Below, piece after piece: positions 37,588 through 47,927 of a stretch of 64,000 nucleotides of DNA. Made by a program: the position numbers and the translations under genes. The notes under the pieces are model-generated. The model was not told the origin of the DNA and did not search any database. It was given only the letters and a program-made list of their open reading frames with translations. Source of the stretch: Alteromonas sp. RKMC-009 (GTDB lineage: Bacteria; Pseudomonadota; Gammaproteobacteria; Enterobacterales; Alteromonadaceae); NCBI RefSeq assembly GCF_003584565.2, contig NZ_CP031010.1, forward strand, positions 3,658,001 to 3,722,000, in the 5' to 3' direction. Within the stretch, counting starts at the first letter, position 1; each line of letters opens with the position of its first letter.

Positions 37588-39111
37588 TCACCCGTGGGTA
37601 TTAGAAAAAGCACAATGCTTATTAATATATTGCTGATGAGAGGGTAACGATGCTGCGGTTCTTTTAACGGCTTCCCTCAACCCATGCATATTTTTAATAA
37701 GTATGTCACCGGGAATGCGGTCTACCCGGCTGTCGTAGTGCATCGGAACAATTCCCTGTCCCAGCATGACCGCCAACCAACTGTGTGACGTAAAAAGTGC
37801 ATCAGGGCGGGTAGCTATATTGCCGTTTCTGGCAAATTGCTCCATTTTTTCTGATAGTGAGTCCGGTACAGACATGTCCCGGACAAATCGCCAAAACGCA
37901 GTATCGTCCCTTAGAGTTGCTTTGTAATGCAATATGATGAAATCCCGGATATCCTCATATTCGTCAGTCATCATCTTATTGTATCGGGACCGCAATTCAT
38001 CGTTGCTTCCACTTGCTGACCATAAACTAATAAGCAGTTGAATACCGGTCTGCACCAGATGAATACTGGTTGACTCCAGCGGCTCTATGAAGCCCCCCGC
38101 TAACCCTATCGCTATACAATTATTTTTCCAAAATGTCCTGCGGTGACCAGTACGGAAACGTAAAAAATTGGGCCCTGTAACCGGCTCCCCATGCAAATCA
38201 CTTAACAGGGAAGTCAAAGCTTCCTGCTGCTCCTGAAACTGGCCAGAATACACGTAACCGTTCCCAAAACGGCTTTGCAACGGAATTTGCCAACGCCAAC
38301 CTGCCTCTTTGGCATAAGCGCGTGTGTATGGCGGAGCATGTATATTCTCATAAGTTTGAATTGCAATAGCGCGGTCGCACGGGAGGTAGTGTGTCCAGTC
38401 ATTGAATTCACTCTGCAAATGTTCATTGATGAGTAAACCGCGAAACCCGCTGCAATCGATAAACAAGTCGCCGGCTACGACCAGACCGTTTTCAAGTCTT
38501 ACAGACGTTATATCACCACTTTTCGGCTCAACAGAAACATCAACAATCTTGCCTTCAATTCGCTGAACATCCCTTTGCTCTGCATACCGGCGCAACAATT
38601 TCCCATAGGCGCCGGAGTCGAAGTGCCAGGCATTCCGCATGGTAGACAAAATAGTATTCGCCCCCCCTTGAGCCTGTGAAAATCGTCCTAATTTTGCTGC
38701 CACTGTGCACAAATTGTATTCGCAGATATTGCCGCAGAGCTCTTCCGGTAGTTCACCATTACGTACTAAGCTATTGAGCTTTAGCCATAACTGATGAAAA
38801 GGGAATTCGGGAGTATCTTTACCGAAAAAGCCGAAGGGATGGAAATAGGCGTGTCCTTTCCGGTACCAGTCAATAAACTCAATACCCAATTTAAATGTAC
38901 CTGCACACTCCTTTAGCATGTCATGCTCGTCTATACCGAGAAACGCATTGAACTCTGCCAGCAAAGGAATGGTAGCTTCGCCTACGCCGATGGTGCCTAT
39001 TTGGTCTGATTCCAGCAAAGTGACTTGCGTTTCAGGTTGTGCTGTTCGCGCTAACGCCGCAGCGCACATCCATCCTGATGTTCCGCCACCGACAATAACA
39101 ACCCTTTTCAC
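37588..39111 (-). CDS. Flavin-dependent tryptophan halogenase-family protein (1)
   Basis: 507 residues, FADH2-dependent halogenase fold. FAD-binding GGGTSGW at residues 8-14; catalytic Lys in CAGTFKLGIEF (about 73); WxWxIP motif in GWRWQIPLQSRFGNG; catalytic Glu in IEPLESTSIHL. So the chemical site for HOCl or bromamine formation is intact. It starts with GTG overlapping the upstream halogenase's TGA (GTGA), so the two are coupled. Such genes are common in TonB-receptor carbohydrate clusters, where the halogenated substrate is unknown. Confidence 0.88.
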   Translation of the reverse strand: MKRVVIVGGGTSGWMCAAALARTAQPETQVTLLESDQIGTIGVGEATIPLLAEFNAFLGIDEHDMLKECAGTFKLGIEFIDWYRKGHAYFHPFGFFGKDTPEFPFHQLWLKLNSLVRNGELPEELCGNICEYNLCTVAAKLGRFSQAQGGANTILSTMRNAWHFDSGAYGKLLRRYAEQRDVQRIEGKIVDVSVEPKSGDITSVRLENGLVVAGDLFIDCSGFRGLLINEHLQSEFNDWTHYLPCDRAIAIQTYENIHAPPYTRAYAKEAGWRWQIPLQSRFGNGYVYSGQFQEQQEALTSLLSDLHGEPVTGPNFLRFRTGHRRTFWKNNCIAIGLAGGFIEPLESTSIHLVQTGIQLLISLWSASGSNDELRSRYNKMMTDEYEDIRDFIILHYKATLRDDTAFWRFVRDMSVPDSLSEKMEQFARNGNIATRPDALFTSHSWLAVMLGQGIVPMHYDSRVDRIPGDILIKNMHGLREAVKRTAASLPSHQQYINKHCAFSNTHG

Positions 39112-40664
39112 CGTCGTCCTCCGGCCCGGGGGCGAAACCCACCAGAAGCAACCTCGTTGATTAGTTGCCGGTGAGCAGGCACTGCCGTCATTGCATTTCT
39201 GCTTTGCTGTTGGATACTATGGAATTCACGTCGGGCATCATCGTAAAACCGGAGCGCATCTGCGCGGGCTGATATATCTGTCTTAAACCCCATACCATAC
39301 AAAATGTATTGCCAACTGTTTTCGTCGAAAATATCGTGACTTGCGTCAATATCCAGAAATGATGGCGGCCTGTGTCGCCATTGTGCTAACTTACCTTTCA
39401 AGTATTCTGAAGCAGAATCCGGTGCCCTGTTGTCCCGCCAGAAAGCTGTATCGTCCCGCTCGCTTAAGTAATAATGTACCTTGATAAAATCTTTAACATG
39501 CTCAAATCGCTTGCACATGGCTTCGTTAAACTGCCTCGCCGACGCCTCGTAATCGCCGGACCAGGGAAATAAGTTGCACAGCATTAGCGCTGCAACTTCA
39601 GCAAAACTGATCCCGGTTGCTTCAAGTGGCTCTATAAAACCCACCGACAATCCAACACCAATACAGTTTTTATGCCACTGAGTTTGCCGGTAACCGGGCT
39701 CAAACTTCAACAGCCGGTGCGACAAATCTTCCGCTGCCGGGCCTATATGGGCTTTGAGCGTTTTAACAGCGGTCTCTTCGTCACAGTACTCAGACGCATA
39801 TACATAACCAACACCACGACGATGATGTAAACCGATATCCCAAATCCAACCAGCCTCTTTGGCTGTGGTGTAGGTACATGAGGGGATGCCGGCTTGCGGG
39901 TTGTCATAAGGCACCTGCAACGCTACTGCGCGGTCGCAAAACAGTTCTTTTTTAAACGAAGTAAATGGCATGCCCAGGGTCTCACCAATCAGACGTGCCC
40001 GAAACCCTGTGCAATCAATATATAAATCGGCAGTAAGTTCTCCATGCTCTCTTGCTGTTACAGAAGCAATGCTGCCATCTTCGGCTAAAGTAACGTTGTC
40101 AATAGTATCGACCAGCCTCCTTACGCCGGTGTCCGTAGCTTTGTTTCTCACCAAAGCTGCAAGTTTAGTTGCGTCGAAGTGATAGGCATAGTTTAACGGC
40201 GCATCAAACTGAGGATGGGTAATTAATTTTGGGGCCAGCTTCTCATCAATCACCGTACTTTGCACTGAACAAGCTTTGGCCCAGGGGACATCCCCGGCAA
40301 CCCCAAGCAACCAGTACGGAAGTAAATCCATATCTGTGTGCTGTGAGGCTACCTGGAAAGGATGAAGGTAATTGTCATCAGATTTATCTGCAGGGTTGTA
40401 CTTCCAATTATTAAATCGGATCCCTTGTTTAAACGTGGCATCAGCATGTTTAATCAAGTCGCTCTCGTCAATACCAATACGTTTCATGGTTTTGCGAATA
40501 ATAGGAAACGTTCCCTCGCCAACGCCGAGGGTGCCAATTTCATCCGACTCGACAAGCGTGATTGACACACCTCCAGGTGTATCTGCTGCCAACATACGTG
40601 CCATATAGGCCGCAGTAATCCAACCAGCAGTCCCCCCGCCGACGATCAACACACGCTTACTCAT
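39108..40664 (-). CDS. Flavin-dependent tryptophan halogenase-family protein (2)
   Basis: 518 residues. GGGTAGW FAD motif; Lys in ADATFKQGIRF (about 86); Glu in FIEPLEATGISF. The WxWxIP motif reads WIWDIG here, one change from the classical form, with the following HHRRGVGYVYAS normal. That suggests a substrate different from the neighbour's. It follows the large TonB-dependent receptor by 51 bp and overlaps halogenase 1, forming an operon receptor-halogenase-halogenase. Confidence 0.88.
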   Translation of the reverse strand: MSKRVLIVGGGTAGWITAAYMARMLAADTPGGVSITLVESDEIGTLGVGEGTFPIIRKTMKRIGIDESDLIKHADATFKQGIRFNNWKYNPADKSDDNYLHPFQVASQHTDMDLLPYWLLGVAGDVPWAKACSVQSTVIDEKLAPKLITHPQFDAPLNYAYHFDATKLAALVRNKATDTGVRRLVDTIDNVTLAEDGSIASVTAREHGELTADLYIDCTGFRARLIGETLGMPFTSFKKELFCDRAVALQVPYDNPQAGIPSCTYTTAKEAGWIWDIGLHHRRGVGYVYASEYCDEETAVKTLKAHIGPAAEDLSHRLLKFEPGYRQTQWHKNCIGVGLSVGFIEPLEATGISFAEVAALMLCNLFPWSGDYEASARQFNEAMCKRFEHVKDFIKVHYYLSERDDTAFWRDNRAPDSASEYLKGKLAQWRHRPPSFLDIDASHDIFDENSWQYILYGMGFKTDISARADALRFYDDARREFHSIQQQSRNAMTAVPAHRQLINEVASGGFRPRAGGRR

Positions 40665-40715
40665 AGTGTTACCTCTGATATCAATTACCTTTGTGCTGTC
40701 ACTTGTGAAACCGGG

Positions 40716-43700
40716 TTAAAAATTAAAACCTAAATGCAAACTGATGCGGCGGTCAGCAATGAAAACTGCACGGTCTACAAACACACCGTCCATAATTTCC
40801 ATCTCGGTTCGCTGCTCCTCATCTGTCAGGTTTTGTACATTCAGTTTCACATTCATCGCATCACTAATCCGGTACGATATGCTTGCATCTAACCGGCCTA
40901 TAGCCGATGCATATACAGGAAGACCAATCTGAGTATCACTACCGGTAGCAGGATCCGCATAGACAAGAGTGGTACCTGAGTCATTAGTAGTGGTCAGGTA
41001 TCGATCACGCCAGTTGTAAGCGAGTCTTGCACTGATATCATTTTTATCATACAGCAGGGTCGCTGAATATGACCACTCAGACAGCCCGATAACGGGAACA
41101 CTAAGCGCGTCACCGTTGATATCAAGAGCAAACGCATCAGGTGCATCATTATCGATAAATGTCAGGTTACCATCGACACCAAATCCACTCATCCATCCCG
41201 GCAGATTATCAAAATAAGTCCGTCCGCCCAATTCGAAACCTTTGATAATCGTGTCTTCATCAGCGTTAAAGTTCGTACGACTCGAAACATCCCCATTGAG
41301 GAATTCGCCTTGACCATCACTGACAAGCACTGATTGGGGATAATTTGCTTCTGAGAAAAAGTCACTGGCCGGAGCCGCAAAATTATTAAAAGTGATATAA
41401 TTTTCAATAGTTTTGTAGAACAAAGCCAGATGCATCGAAGTCCCTTTCTCGGGATACCACTCAAGTGAAATATCATGGTTGTATGCTATTTCAGGCTCTA
41501 AGAAAGGGTTACCTGACGTATTCGTATAACCTGAAAAAATACCCGGCACGGAGACGTCCTGATCAGGATATAATGCATTAAGCTCTTCATTGACCGGATT
41601 TTCAGTGACTTGCACAGTAGCGGTTCCCTGCGCACGGATGTCCGGGTAACGTGGAGGCGTGAGTGTTTTTGTCCATGCGTAACGTGCTACTAACTCTTCA
41701 GACAAATCAAATTTAATGTTGAAGGACGGTAGCCAGTAGCTTTTTGAGAAATCTCCCATACGGTCTGTTTCATACCCTGCACTTTCGCGGGTTAATGGCG
41801 GCTGACTACCTTCGTTTGCTTCCTGCCAGGCCGCTACATTATCAAGCCCTCCCATTGCTTCGATGGAAGCTTCAGCATCTGCAAGACTTGCGTAGTAGCG
41901 GGCGCCGCCACTAAATACAAAATTGCCTTTGCTTTCGATATCATAGTTGACCCAGCGGAGACCAACGTTACCGCTAAAGTTCGACCATATACTATCACCA
42001 ATATTTTCGAAGCCGACCATAGCGTACAGTGATTGGGTTTTGTGCTTTGTCTCATAGAAAGACGGCATCTGGTCAAAATTCGGGTTTGGCGTTTCGCCAT
42101 ACACATATGCACTTTGAGCAGGATCAGTACATTGATAATACAAGTCCGGACCACAAGCAGTATAGGTGTTGTACATCCTTTCAAAAGCGCTGGCATCGTT
42201 TAATTCAGGAGTACCAACCCACACAGCGCCCGGTGCAGCTGTATCACCTTTGAAAAAGTCTGAAAATTCTTCCAGATAAAAATCACCTTCGGGAGCAGTA
42301 TCAACAAAAGGTCTTGGCACACCATTCCATCCCCGACCGGTTGCGGACCACCAGGTGCCTACAAAGTTATCGCTTTCACTTCTGTCTGCAACACGGCCAC
42401 CAACAGCGAGTTTCCTGAAAAAGTCATGTTCGAGGAAAAGACTCCCGTCAAGTTGAAATGCATGAGCCTCACCATCATTTGCACTGTTCAACCAGTTGAC
42501 CCTTGATAAACCGGCATCGGCAGGATTAGTTGATAAGGCCTCACCAAATGTAGCCACAGGTATTGACCCTTTCAAATCCAGATAGGTTTCAGCGATTACC
42601 GGAAGCACTGTACTTCCAAGGCTATACTTTCCGGATCTTGATTCCGCATTAACATATTGGTAGCTACCGCTCAAATCCCAGTAGTCCGCCAGATATTTGA
42701 ATCCCACTGTGTGGTCAGCGGTTTTACTGTTAGACGGGCTGAAGCTTGAATTTGGAGAGACGTTGAGGCCGGATGTCAGATTTGTACTGGATATTGTCCC
42801 TTGTTGGAAAACCCCGTTGCCGTCAAATTCTGCTCCCTCAAATACCCCTACTGAGGTCCCCGGCTCAAGTGAAAGTATTTGGCTATGGCGGTCACTGTCC
42901 CGTTCTGAGATAAAGCTGGTATGGTAGAACTCGAGCGCATCCGAAGGCTTCCATTGTAAAGCTACATAATATCCGTTTCTCACCCTTTCAAACTGGTCTT
43001 GCGTATAACGAATACCTGCAGGTACGTAAACCCGCTGATCATTATATGAGGTCGCCAGATAGGGAGGTAAAATGACGTTACTGTCGTGGGATGCTATTTT
43101 AGAATACGCAAGGTTAACCAGAGCGCCGAATTCCCCCAGGTCGGTATCAATTCTGTTCGATACCATACCTGAAACCGCGGGCGTTACTTTTTCAGAGAAA
43201 TCTCCGTAATCTGCTGTTATCGAAGCATCAGCCTTAAATCCTTCGAAATCAAATGGCATACGTGTTTGCAGATCTACTGTACCGGATACGCCACCTTCAA
43301 TAAGATCTGCACGGCTGGCTTTATAAACCGTGACAGCTTTAAGGAGTTCAGGGCCCACATCAGCCCAATTTAGTCCGGAGCCACCGTTAGCAGAAAACAC
43401 TTCACGGCCATTTATTAACGTTTTAGTTTTATTCAGCCCCCGTACCTGCACACCGGAACCTTCGAAAGCGTAACCATCCGGTGAGCCTTCGGCCCCGGCA
43501 CGAATCCGGTTCATAGTTACACCCGGCGTACGTTCGAGAATTTCAAGCAAGGAGGTGCTGGGCACCTTGCCTGCCTCGTCTAACACTATCGAATCACCGA
43601 TAGTATCGCCGGCGCGCTTCAGGTCAATCGCATCCTGTAAAGACTGACGCTGACCGGTAACAGAAATATATTCGACATCGTCATCTGACGTATTACCGTC

Positions 43701-43904
43701 ACTCTGTTTATTAGCCGGTAAAGATTGCTGGACGGTTCTTTCAACCGGTTTGGCATCTTCGTCATCATTACTTTGGGCCATTACGCTTGTTGTGCATGAC
43801 ATAACGGCTAACGATAGTAGCGACAATTTAAAAGAAGGTAATTTACGTTTCTTGTTTTCCTGTGCAATCACGGGGTGAAATTTTGTTTTTTTAAAGCTAG
43901 GCAT
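40716..43904 (-). CDS. TonB-dependent receptor (1), carbohydrate type
   Basis: About 1062 residues, an outer-membrane active transporter. A signal peptide (FKLSLLSLAVMSCTTSVMA) is preceded by a Lys-rich extension. The plug domain (about 75-220: EYISVTGQRQSLQDAIDLKRAGDTIGDSIV, EILERTPGV, VQVRGLNKTKTLINGREV) and the barrel follow, ending in RISLHLGFNF with the terminal Phe for BAM assembly. The ATG at 43904 follows GGAGGG; an earlier start lacks one. Upstream is a TTGTATACAA palindrome, so the GntR protein encoded next to it probably controls it. Confidence 0.9.
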   Translation of the reverse strand: MPSFKKTKFHPVIAQENKKRKLPSFKLSLLSLAVMSCTTSVMAQSNDDEDAKPVERTVQQSLPANKQSDGNTSDDDVEYISVTGQRQSLQDAIDLKRAGDTIGDSIVLDEAGKVPSTSLLEILERTPGVTMNRIRAGAEGSPDGYAFEGSGVQVRGLNKTKTLINGREVFSANGGSGLNWADVGPELLKAVTVYKASRADLIEGGVSGTVDLQTRMPFDFEGFKADASITADYGDFSEKVTPAVSGMVSNRIDTDLGEFGALVNLAYSKIASHDSNVILPPYLATSYNDQRVYVPAGIRYTQDQFERVRNGYYVALQWKPSDALEFYHTSFISERDSDRHSQILSLEPGTSVGVFEGAEFDGNGVFQQGTISSTNLTSGLNVSPNSSFSPSNSKTADHTVGFKYLADYWDLSGSYQYVNAESRSGKYSLGSTVLPVIAETYLDLKGSIPVATFGEALSTNPADAGLSRVNWLNSANDGEAHAFQLDGSLFLEHDFFRKLAVGGRVADRSESDNFVGTWWSATGRGWNGVPRPFVDTAPEGDFYLEEFSDFFKGDTAAPGAVWVGTPELNDASAFERMYNTYTACGPDLYYQCTDPAQSAYVYGETPNPNFDQMPSFYETKHKTQSLYAMVGFENIGDSIWSNFSGNVGLRWVNYDIESKGNFVFSGGARYYASLADAEASIEAMGGLDNVAAWQEANEGSQPPLTRESAGYETDRMGDFSKSYWLPSFNIKFDLSEELVARYAWTKTLTPPRYPDIRAQGTATVQVTENPVNEELNALYPDQDVSVPGIFSGYTNTSGNPFLEPEIAYNHDISLEWYPEKGTSMHLALFYKTIENYITFNNFAAPASDFFSEANYPQSVLVSDGQGEFLNGDVSSRTNFNADEDTIIKGFELGGRTYFDNLPGWMSGFGVDGNLTFIDNDAPDAFALDINGDALSVPVIGLSEWSYSATLLYDKNDISARLAYNWRDRYLTTTNDSGTTLVYADPATGSDTQIGLPVYASAIGRLDASISYRISDAMNVKLNVQNLTDEEQRTEMEIMDGVFVDRAVFIADRRISLHLGFNF

Positions 43905-43980
43905 TTGCAGCCCTCCGATTTGTTTGATGGCAGGCCCCAACCTGTCAACGTGTTCCATACTGAGTTTCAGACAAACATAC

Positions 43981-43990
43981 TTGTATACAA
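43981..43990. promoter_or_regulatory. Candidate GntR operator O1
   Basis: Perfect palindrome TTGTATACAA inside TACTTGTATACAACTTA, 77 bp upstream of the receptor start. It resembles UxuR/ExuR-class sites. The region 43905-44204 otherwise holds no gene. Confidence 0.5.
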
Positions 43991-44204
43991 CTTAACTGGA
44001 CACGAGCATTATCAACCCAAAAAGTTAACAAATAATTTATTTTTATTAACAATGAGGTTACTTTTGTTTGAAAATTTATCGGATTTGAAGCTTTTAAATT
44101 TGATGCAGCCGGAGTTTAACCTTTTGAAATTAAACTAGTCCGGAGGCAGGCGGTGAAAAAATGAAAAGTTAACGTAGGTAAAGTCCCTTCCCTGAAGGAG
44201 TGGA

Positions 44205-44936
44205 CTAGACAAAATATTCAGGATGGTCGACAGGCAATCGATCCAGCACATTGTATACCTCACGCAAATGCAAAGTCATAGCAGAGACTGCTTCTTGCCT
44301 GTTGCCAGAACGCAGTGCAGTTACAATTGCACGATGCTGTTGGATGACTCTCGCATATTGCCCGCTCATATGCAGACTAAGGTTTCGCAAACGGTCCATA
44401 TGTGCCTTTTCCTGCTCTATCATATTGCTAACACGGTCAAATCCGGTGTTGCCCGATAGCAACTGATGAAAGTCATCATCAAGTGACTGGAACAGGAGGG
44501 CATCATCAATAGCTGCGGCATCCTCCTGCCGGGCGATAATTGATTCAGCCTCATTGAATAAACGGGATTCAGTATGTTCTGCAAGATAGCTCACCACAGA
44601 TACCTCAAGCGCTTCACGGATAAAACGCGCCTCTAATATAGCTTCGCGGCTGAGGCGGGATACATACGTTCCTCTTTGCGGCCGGACCTCTACAAAGCCT
44701 AAATTAGCCAATTTGATCAAGGCTTCTCTGACAGGTGTGCGGCTGACGCCGAACTGATTAGCAAGCGCAGTTTCAGAGATAAGTTGACCCGGTTCCAGTT
44801 GCATACTGACTATTGCGTCACGTATGAAACCGTAAACCTGACTTCCGGCAGGGCGACTATAATCAATTTGTTTAGCATATTCAGCCGCTTGCTCCAAAAA
44901 AAGAACAGATTTATTACTCAAAACCGTGTACCTCAT
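44205..44936 (-). CDS. GntR-family transcriptional regulator with FCD domain
   Basis: 243 residues. N-terminal winged helix (residues 28-95: YGFIRDAIVSMQLEPGQLISETALANQFGVSRTPVREALIKLANLGFVEVRPQRGTYVS) typical of FadR/UxuR-type GntR proteins. The FCD ligand domain (about 100-230) carries the usual metal-site Asp/His positions (DDDFHQLL, HRAIVTALRSGN, MTLHLREV). Likely ligand is an aldohexuronate or breakdown product, given the GH115 and ManD neighbours. A palindrome sits right before its start, so it probably represses itself. No clear ribosome site precedes the ATG. Confidence 0.85.
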   Translation of the reverse strand: MRYTVLSNKSVLFLEQAAEYAKQIDYSRPAGSQVYGFIRDAIVSMQLEPGQLISETALANQFGVSRTPVREALIKLANLGFVEVRPQRGTYVSRLSREAILEARFIREALEVSVVSYLAEHTESRLFNEAESIIARQEDAAAIDDALLFQSLDDDFHQLLSGNTGFDRVSNMIEQEKAHMDRLRNLSLHMSGQYARVIQQHRAIVTALRSGNRQEAVSAMTLHLREVYNVLDRLPVDHPEYFV

Positions 44937-44940
44937 ACTT

Positions 44941-44956
44941 TACTGGTTTACCAGTA
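44941..44956. promoter_or_regulatory. Candidate GntR autoregulatory operator O2
   Basis: TACTGGTTTACCAGTA: 7-bp perfect arms around TT. The TGGTTTACCA core matches known UxuR/ExuR-type sites (TGGTATACCA). It begins 4 bp upstream of the regulator's ATG, where binding would block initiation. Confidence 0.65.
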
Positions 44957-45116
44957 TCAGTGTATCGGATGTAAACCAACCTTCACATTATTATATGTGT
45001 AAATGTAACCTGCATTTATCATTTACCTGATTTACAGCAACAGCAGGTTCAACTGATTCCACTCCGGTACCCGTCTCGCATGCTTGATTTCTCATACAGC
45101 TACTTAAGAAAAACTA

Positions 45117-47687
45117 CTATTCAGATTTTGATTGTTTGGAAAAACTCACATGGATATTCTCCAATACAACATTATCATCGATTCGATAGATTGTGACTGT
45201 ATGGCTACCCTTCTTAAGGTTTTCGACATTCCATTTCAAAGTATATTCGTTAGTAACCACAGCTGCGGCCCAGGCTTTTTCTTCTTCTGTGAGATATGCA
45301 CCACCGCTAGGGTGTAAATCAAAACTCAGGGTTTCAGGCGGACGTTCATCTACGGCCACACCGATTCGAATACCTCCCCGACCATAGGTATCAAGCGTCG
45401 GACTCAGTTTAATCTTAATAATTGCATTGCCATCGTATGGCTGGCTCAAGTCATATGACAGGGTGACTTTGTCTTCGAATGTGGTAGCAGCATGCCCCTG
45501 AGGAAGTGCTAACACACCAGCTTCTGATTGTCCGAGATGGTCCACAGCCTGCCAACTGAGACTTTTATTACCTGTTGCTCTGACGAAATCTTTAGCTTCA
45601 ATGATTTGCCCGTCCTTCGGGTGGACCCTCTCCCGGAAGCTGACTTTGATGTCATTTTTCCCCTTATCTACTGCAATGACATCAGGCATAGTTTGCTGTG
45701 TGGGATCGCTCCAGGTTATATAATTCATATGTACCTGATTTATCATACCGTCCCATTTACCATTGTTTATTGAATGATATTTTTCAGTTAACACTTTATC
45801 TTTGGCAAAGTTCTTTTCTACTATATCTTTGAAATAGTTTGCCCGCGAATCATCTGCATCTGCCAGCTTCTTATTCCAGGCCGCTGCAAAATACATTTCA
45901 TAAAGGTTGCTCAGTGAAGCAACTGGCCATTCAACTAACTGAAAGAATGCCGGATAATGCTCCTCATCAATTTTCTCTTTCACTTCGTCCATATCAGTTT
46001 CAAGCTGTTTCCACTTGATGTAGTGCTGATAGAACTCTCCGGGTTGCAAATCAGGTAATGTGGGCTCGCCTACTTCAAAAGTATCCTCGTTGAGCAATTC
46101 AGGCTTTCGCATAGCAGCGAGGGTACCGTAGCGTTCCAGCAGACTTGCAATATCTTTTGCCAGATCTGCACTAAAAGACTGTTCAGCAAATTGAATGGCA
46201 TATTCCCGAAGATCTTGCGGCCCCACTTTTTCCGGGTCCCAGGCCATTGTCAGAAAGAAGTCTGTCGGAAATTCAATCGGCTTAAGGTCACCTACATTTA
46301 CCACCCATAAATTTTTTGCTCCACGCTCGTAAGACAAATTCATTTGTTGCCATACTTTGCCAATTTGCACTGTATTCGTCCATTTGTAACTGCGCGGTCC
46401 ACCAACGTAATCAAAATGGTAATAAACGCCGAAACCACCTTCACGATCAACATCTTTCACTGGCAACCGCCGAACCTGGCCCCAATTGTCATCCGCAAAT
46501 AATAAAGTAACGTCATCAGGTACGGTCATACCTTTATCGTAATAGTCCTGCACCTCTTTATAGAGCGCCCAGACCTGTGGTGTGTCCTCAGCGGGTTTAC
46601 CCGTTACATTTTCAATGATAGCTCTCTGATCATCCACAATGTTTTCAAGTAGCTTAATTGCTGTACCTTCTGACATTGGCTCATCCCCGTCGCCACGCAT
46701 GCCAACAGTGACAAGAGATTCATAAGGTTTTCCATCTCCTTTTGACATCATCCGCTCTATACCGCCTCGCCAGAATTGTTGTATGGCCTCGCGGTTAGCC
46801 TCATAATTCCACGCACCACCACCTAACGGGTTTTCAGACTTGCGATGCCACTCTGCATGTGCCCGTGTCATTGGCTCATGATGCGAGGTGCCCATAACTA
46901 TTCCCATATCATCTGCCAGCGAGGTATTTTTGGGGTCATCAAGATGGAAAGCTTTTCCCCACATGGCAGGCCAGATGTAATTCCCTTTGAGCCGTAAAAT
47001 CAAATCAAAAACATGTTCGTACATGCCGGAATTCACACCACCAAACGTTTTTTGTGCCCAACCTTTTAATGCCGGATCTTCATCATTAATAAAAATGCCA
47101 CGATAACGTACTTTTGGATAATCGCTCCTGGTCCCCGGCGTGATAAAAACGTTTGCATGTTGTTTAACCGGTACATCAGCAAACCAGTGCCAGGGAGAAA
47201 CGCCCATTCGTTCAGAAATATCAAAGGTACCAAAGATAGCTCCCCGCCTGTCTGATCCGACAACAACTAACGCCCGCCCGACCCCTGGGGCAGGATCGTC
47301 AACCACCGTTATCTGATATGCTTCCCATTTATTTCGGATGCCAGAGATATCAAGTTTTCCCTCTTTCACAAGAGAGTCGATTAAAGCATCTTCCCCCGGG
47401 ACTCCGATGATAATCGCTGCTTTATTTATCGTTTGCGTTTCAGTGAGCTCAGACTTGCCCCCTCCAACCCTTGTTAAATCTTCCGAAAAAGCTTTCGCGA
47501 CTCTCTTTATGGCAGGATTTGCCGCCGGGGAAATTAAAACTGGGAGGGGTTGATTATTTTTAATGAGCGGGATGCCCCCGTTATCCTTAAAACAAACGGA
47601 AGCAGGTTCATCACATGCAAAAATACCTGTTGAAAACAGTGCACACAAAAGTGATACAGATTTAATTGTCGATCTCATATAAAACAT
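45117..47687 (-). CDS. GH115 family xylan alpha-1,2-glucuronidase
   Basis: About 856 residues with a signal peptide (TIKSVSLLCALFSTGIFA). Family GH115 removes (4-O-methyl)glucuronic acid from glucuronoxylan. Typical stretches: GRALVVVGSDRRGAIFGTFDISERMGVSPWHWFADVP (about 140-175), YRGIFINDEDPALKGWAQKTFGG, RLKGNYIWPAMWGKAF, VTVGMRGDGDEPM and LLFADDNWGQVRRLP. A C-terminal beta-rich domain follows from about 690. I start at the ATG 47687, which gives a normal signal peptide. Divergent from the GH2 gene; two operator-like sites lie between them. Confidence 0.9.
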   Translation of the reverse strand: MFYMRSTIKSVSLLCALFSTGIFACDEPASVCFKDNGGIPLIKNNQPLPVLISPAANPAIKRVAKAFSEDLTRVGGGKSELTETQTINKAAIIIGVPGEDALIDSLVKEGKLDISGIRNKWEAYQITVVDDPAPGVGRALVVVGSDRRGAIFGTFDISERMGVSPWHWFADVPVKQHANVFITPGTRSDYPKVRYRGIFINDEDPALKGWAQKTFGGVNSGMYEHVFDLILRLKGNYIWPAMWGKAFHLDDPKNTSLADDMGIVMGTSHHEPMTRAHAEWHRKSENPLGGGAWNYEANREAIQQFWRGGIERMMSKGDGKPYESLVTVGMRGDGDEPMSEGTAIKLLENIVDDQRAIIENVTGKPAEDTPQVWALYKEVQDYYDKGMTVPDDVTLLFADDNWGQVRRLPVKDVDREGGFGVYYHFDYVGGPRSYKWTNTVQIGKVWQQMNLSYERGAKNLWVVNVGDLKPIEFPTDFFLTMAWDPEKVGPQDLREYAIQFAEQSFSADLAKDIASLLERYGTLAAMRKPELLNEDTFEVGEPTLPDLQPGEFYQHYIKWKQLETDMDEVKEKIDEEHYPAFFQLVEWPVASLSNLYEMYFAAAWNKKLADADDSRANYFKDIVEKNFAKDKVLTEKYHSINNGKWDGMINQVHMNYITWSDPTQQTMPDVIAVDKGKNDIKVSFRERVHPKDGQIIEAKDFVRATGNKSLSWQAVDHLGQSEAGVLALPQGHAATTFEDKVTLSYDLSQPYDGNAIIKIKLSPTLDTYGRGGIRIGVAVDERPPETLSFDLHPSGGAYLTEEEKAWAAAVVTNEYTLKWNVENLKKGSHTVTIYRIDDNVVLENIHVSFSKQSKSE

Positions 47688-47702
47688 ACTCACGCCTGAT
47701 TT

Positions 47703-47712
47703 TTGTATACGA
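47703..47712. promoter_or_regulatory. Candidate GntR operator O3
   Basis: TTGTATACGA, one mismatch from the O1 palindrome, 15 bp upstream of the GH115 start. Confidence 0.45.
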
Positions 47713-47743
47713 AATGTAAACAAACCAAAACTAACTGACAATT

Positions 47744-47757
47744 ACTAGTATACAAGT
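47744..47757. promoter_or_regulatory. Candidate GntR operator O4
   Basis: ACTAGTATACAAGT, a near-palindrome of the same type (core TAGTATACAA), between the divergent GH115 and GH2 genes. A single site could serve both directions. Confidence 0.45.
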
Positions 47758-47927
47758 ATGCATTACGTTTTTTTATTTTCTGATTTTCCCTCTCCTCGTC
47801 TTGAATAAAGGGCTTGAGAAATTTCGTAAACTGTTTACTTATTTTTTCTTTGGCTTTTAAACACCCAACTTCTCTGTATATCTTATTGAAGAATTCAGTT
47901 AGTCACATTTTATTAACAGAGAAGAAT